A stretch of DNA of 17,295 nucleotides from Myxococcota bacterium. GTDB taxonomy: Bacteria; Myxococcota_A; UBA9160; PR03. A model generated the notes under the pieces. It saw only the letters and a program-made list of their open reading frames with translations, searched no databases and was not told the DNA's origin. The stretch is taken from contig JALOQG010000016.1 of the NCBI GenBank assembly GCA_025453505.1, positions 1 through 17,295 of the forward strand. The letters are read 5' to 3'. The position numbers were made by a program, and so were the translations under genes. Shown one piece after another: positions 17,143 through 17,295 of the stretch. The number at the start of each line of letters is the position of its first letter. Position 1 is the stretch's first letter.

Positions 17143-17295
17143 CGAGCGCGCGCTTCGAGACGGTGCCGAGCGGCAGTGCGGCGAAGCCCGTGGGCGCGAT
17201 CCAACGGTGGCGATCCCAGCCGTCGAGCCGCACGCGGCCGGGTCCTGCCGTGCAGCGGTACACCGTGAGACGCAGCGACCGGTGCGTGAACGCGT
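17141..17295 (-). CDS. mutY: A/G-specific adenine glycosylase MutY, C-terminal end only
   Basis: Only the last ~50 residues are in the window; the gene enters from the right edge. The sequence AFTHRSLRLTVYRC...[28 protein letters not shown] matches the C-terminal MutT-like domain of MutY: FTH-x3-L-x-V-Y, a single Trp that aligns with the domain's recognition strand, and the closing LPLxT-V-x-K-xL. MutY removes adenine opposite 8-oxoguanine; catalytic and iron-sulfur parts lie outside. I see no in-frame stop where the protein should end: the frame stays open through smr into aroC and stops only at 16661, which in this GC-rich DNA is probably run-through of a shadow frame. The end coordinate given is therefore where recognisable homology stops. 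Confidence 0.7.

Overview
The window is chromosomal DNA from a very GC-rich bacterium (about 70% G+C by eye, with strong G/C bias at third codon positions). It is probably Gram-negative: there are two lipobox lipoproteins, a periplasmic-type PQQ dehydrogenase carrying a cytochrome c domain, and a signal-peptide phosphatase. The gene mix would suit an uncultured Myxococcota/Desulfobacterota-like or proteobacterial lineage, but no taxonomic marker lies in the window. Coding density is very high. Many neighbouring genes overlap by a few bases (ATGA, GTGA, TTGA), and GTG and TTG starts are common. No tRNA, rRNA, insertion sequence, CRISPR array or phage gene was found.

Layout. (1) 1-4693, plus strand: the 3' part of a TVP38/TMEM64 (VTT-domain) membrane protein, a TMTC-like multispanning TPR protein, an Ada-AlkA fusion for alkylation repair, and a PEP mutase/isocitrate lyase superfamily enzyme. 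(2) 4663-10147, minus strand, read right to left: a 2Fe-2S ferredoxin, a cystathionine gamma-synthase/lyase-type PLP enzyme, a short CbiX-type chelatase, a lipoprotein PQQ quinohaemoprotein alcohol dehydrogenase, a nucleotidyltransferase-domain protein and a secreted histidine phosphatase. Spacing is 0-22 bp, so this may be one transcription unit. (3) 10196-11361, plus strand: a stand-alone CinA/MoaB-fold protein and a DUF4079-like four-helix membrane protein. A hairpin at 11388-11417 separates them from the next, convergent gene. (4) 11440-14760: a 621-residue lipoprotein (minus) and an MFS transporter (plus) diverge from a 222-bp intergenic region holding a candidate promoter and two perfect 10-bp palindromes. 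(5) 14764-17295, minus strand, read right to left: the 3' end of mutY, a short Smr-domain protein, chorismate synthase (aroC) and a zinc-free quinone-oxidoreductase-like MDR protein.

Most of the window is ordinary metabolism and DNA repair, and I do not see a clear new defence or mobile system. The most unusual gene is the large lipoprotein. Behind a lipobox and an Ig-like domain, its last ~200 residues follow, segment by segment, the carboxy-terminal barrel of the animal BPI/LBP (TULIP) lipid-binding proteins. Other points worth checking are a nucleotidyltransferase gene with no ordinary start codon (apparent ATA start in an ATAG overlap), a mutY 3' end with no in-frame stop where smr begins, and a 31-bp antisense overlap of two 3' coding ends at 4663-4693.
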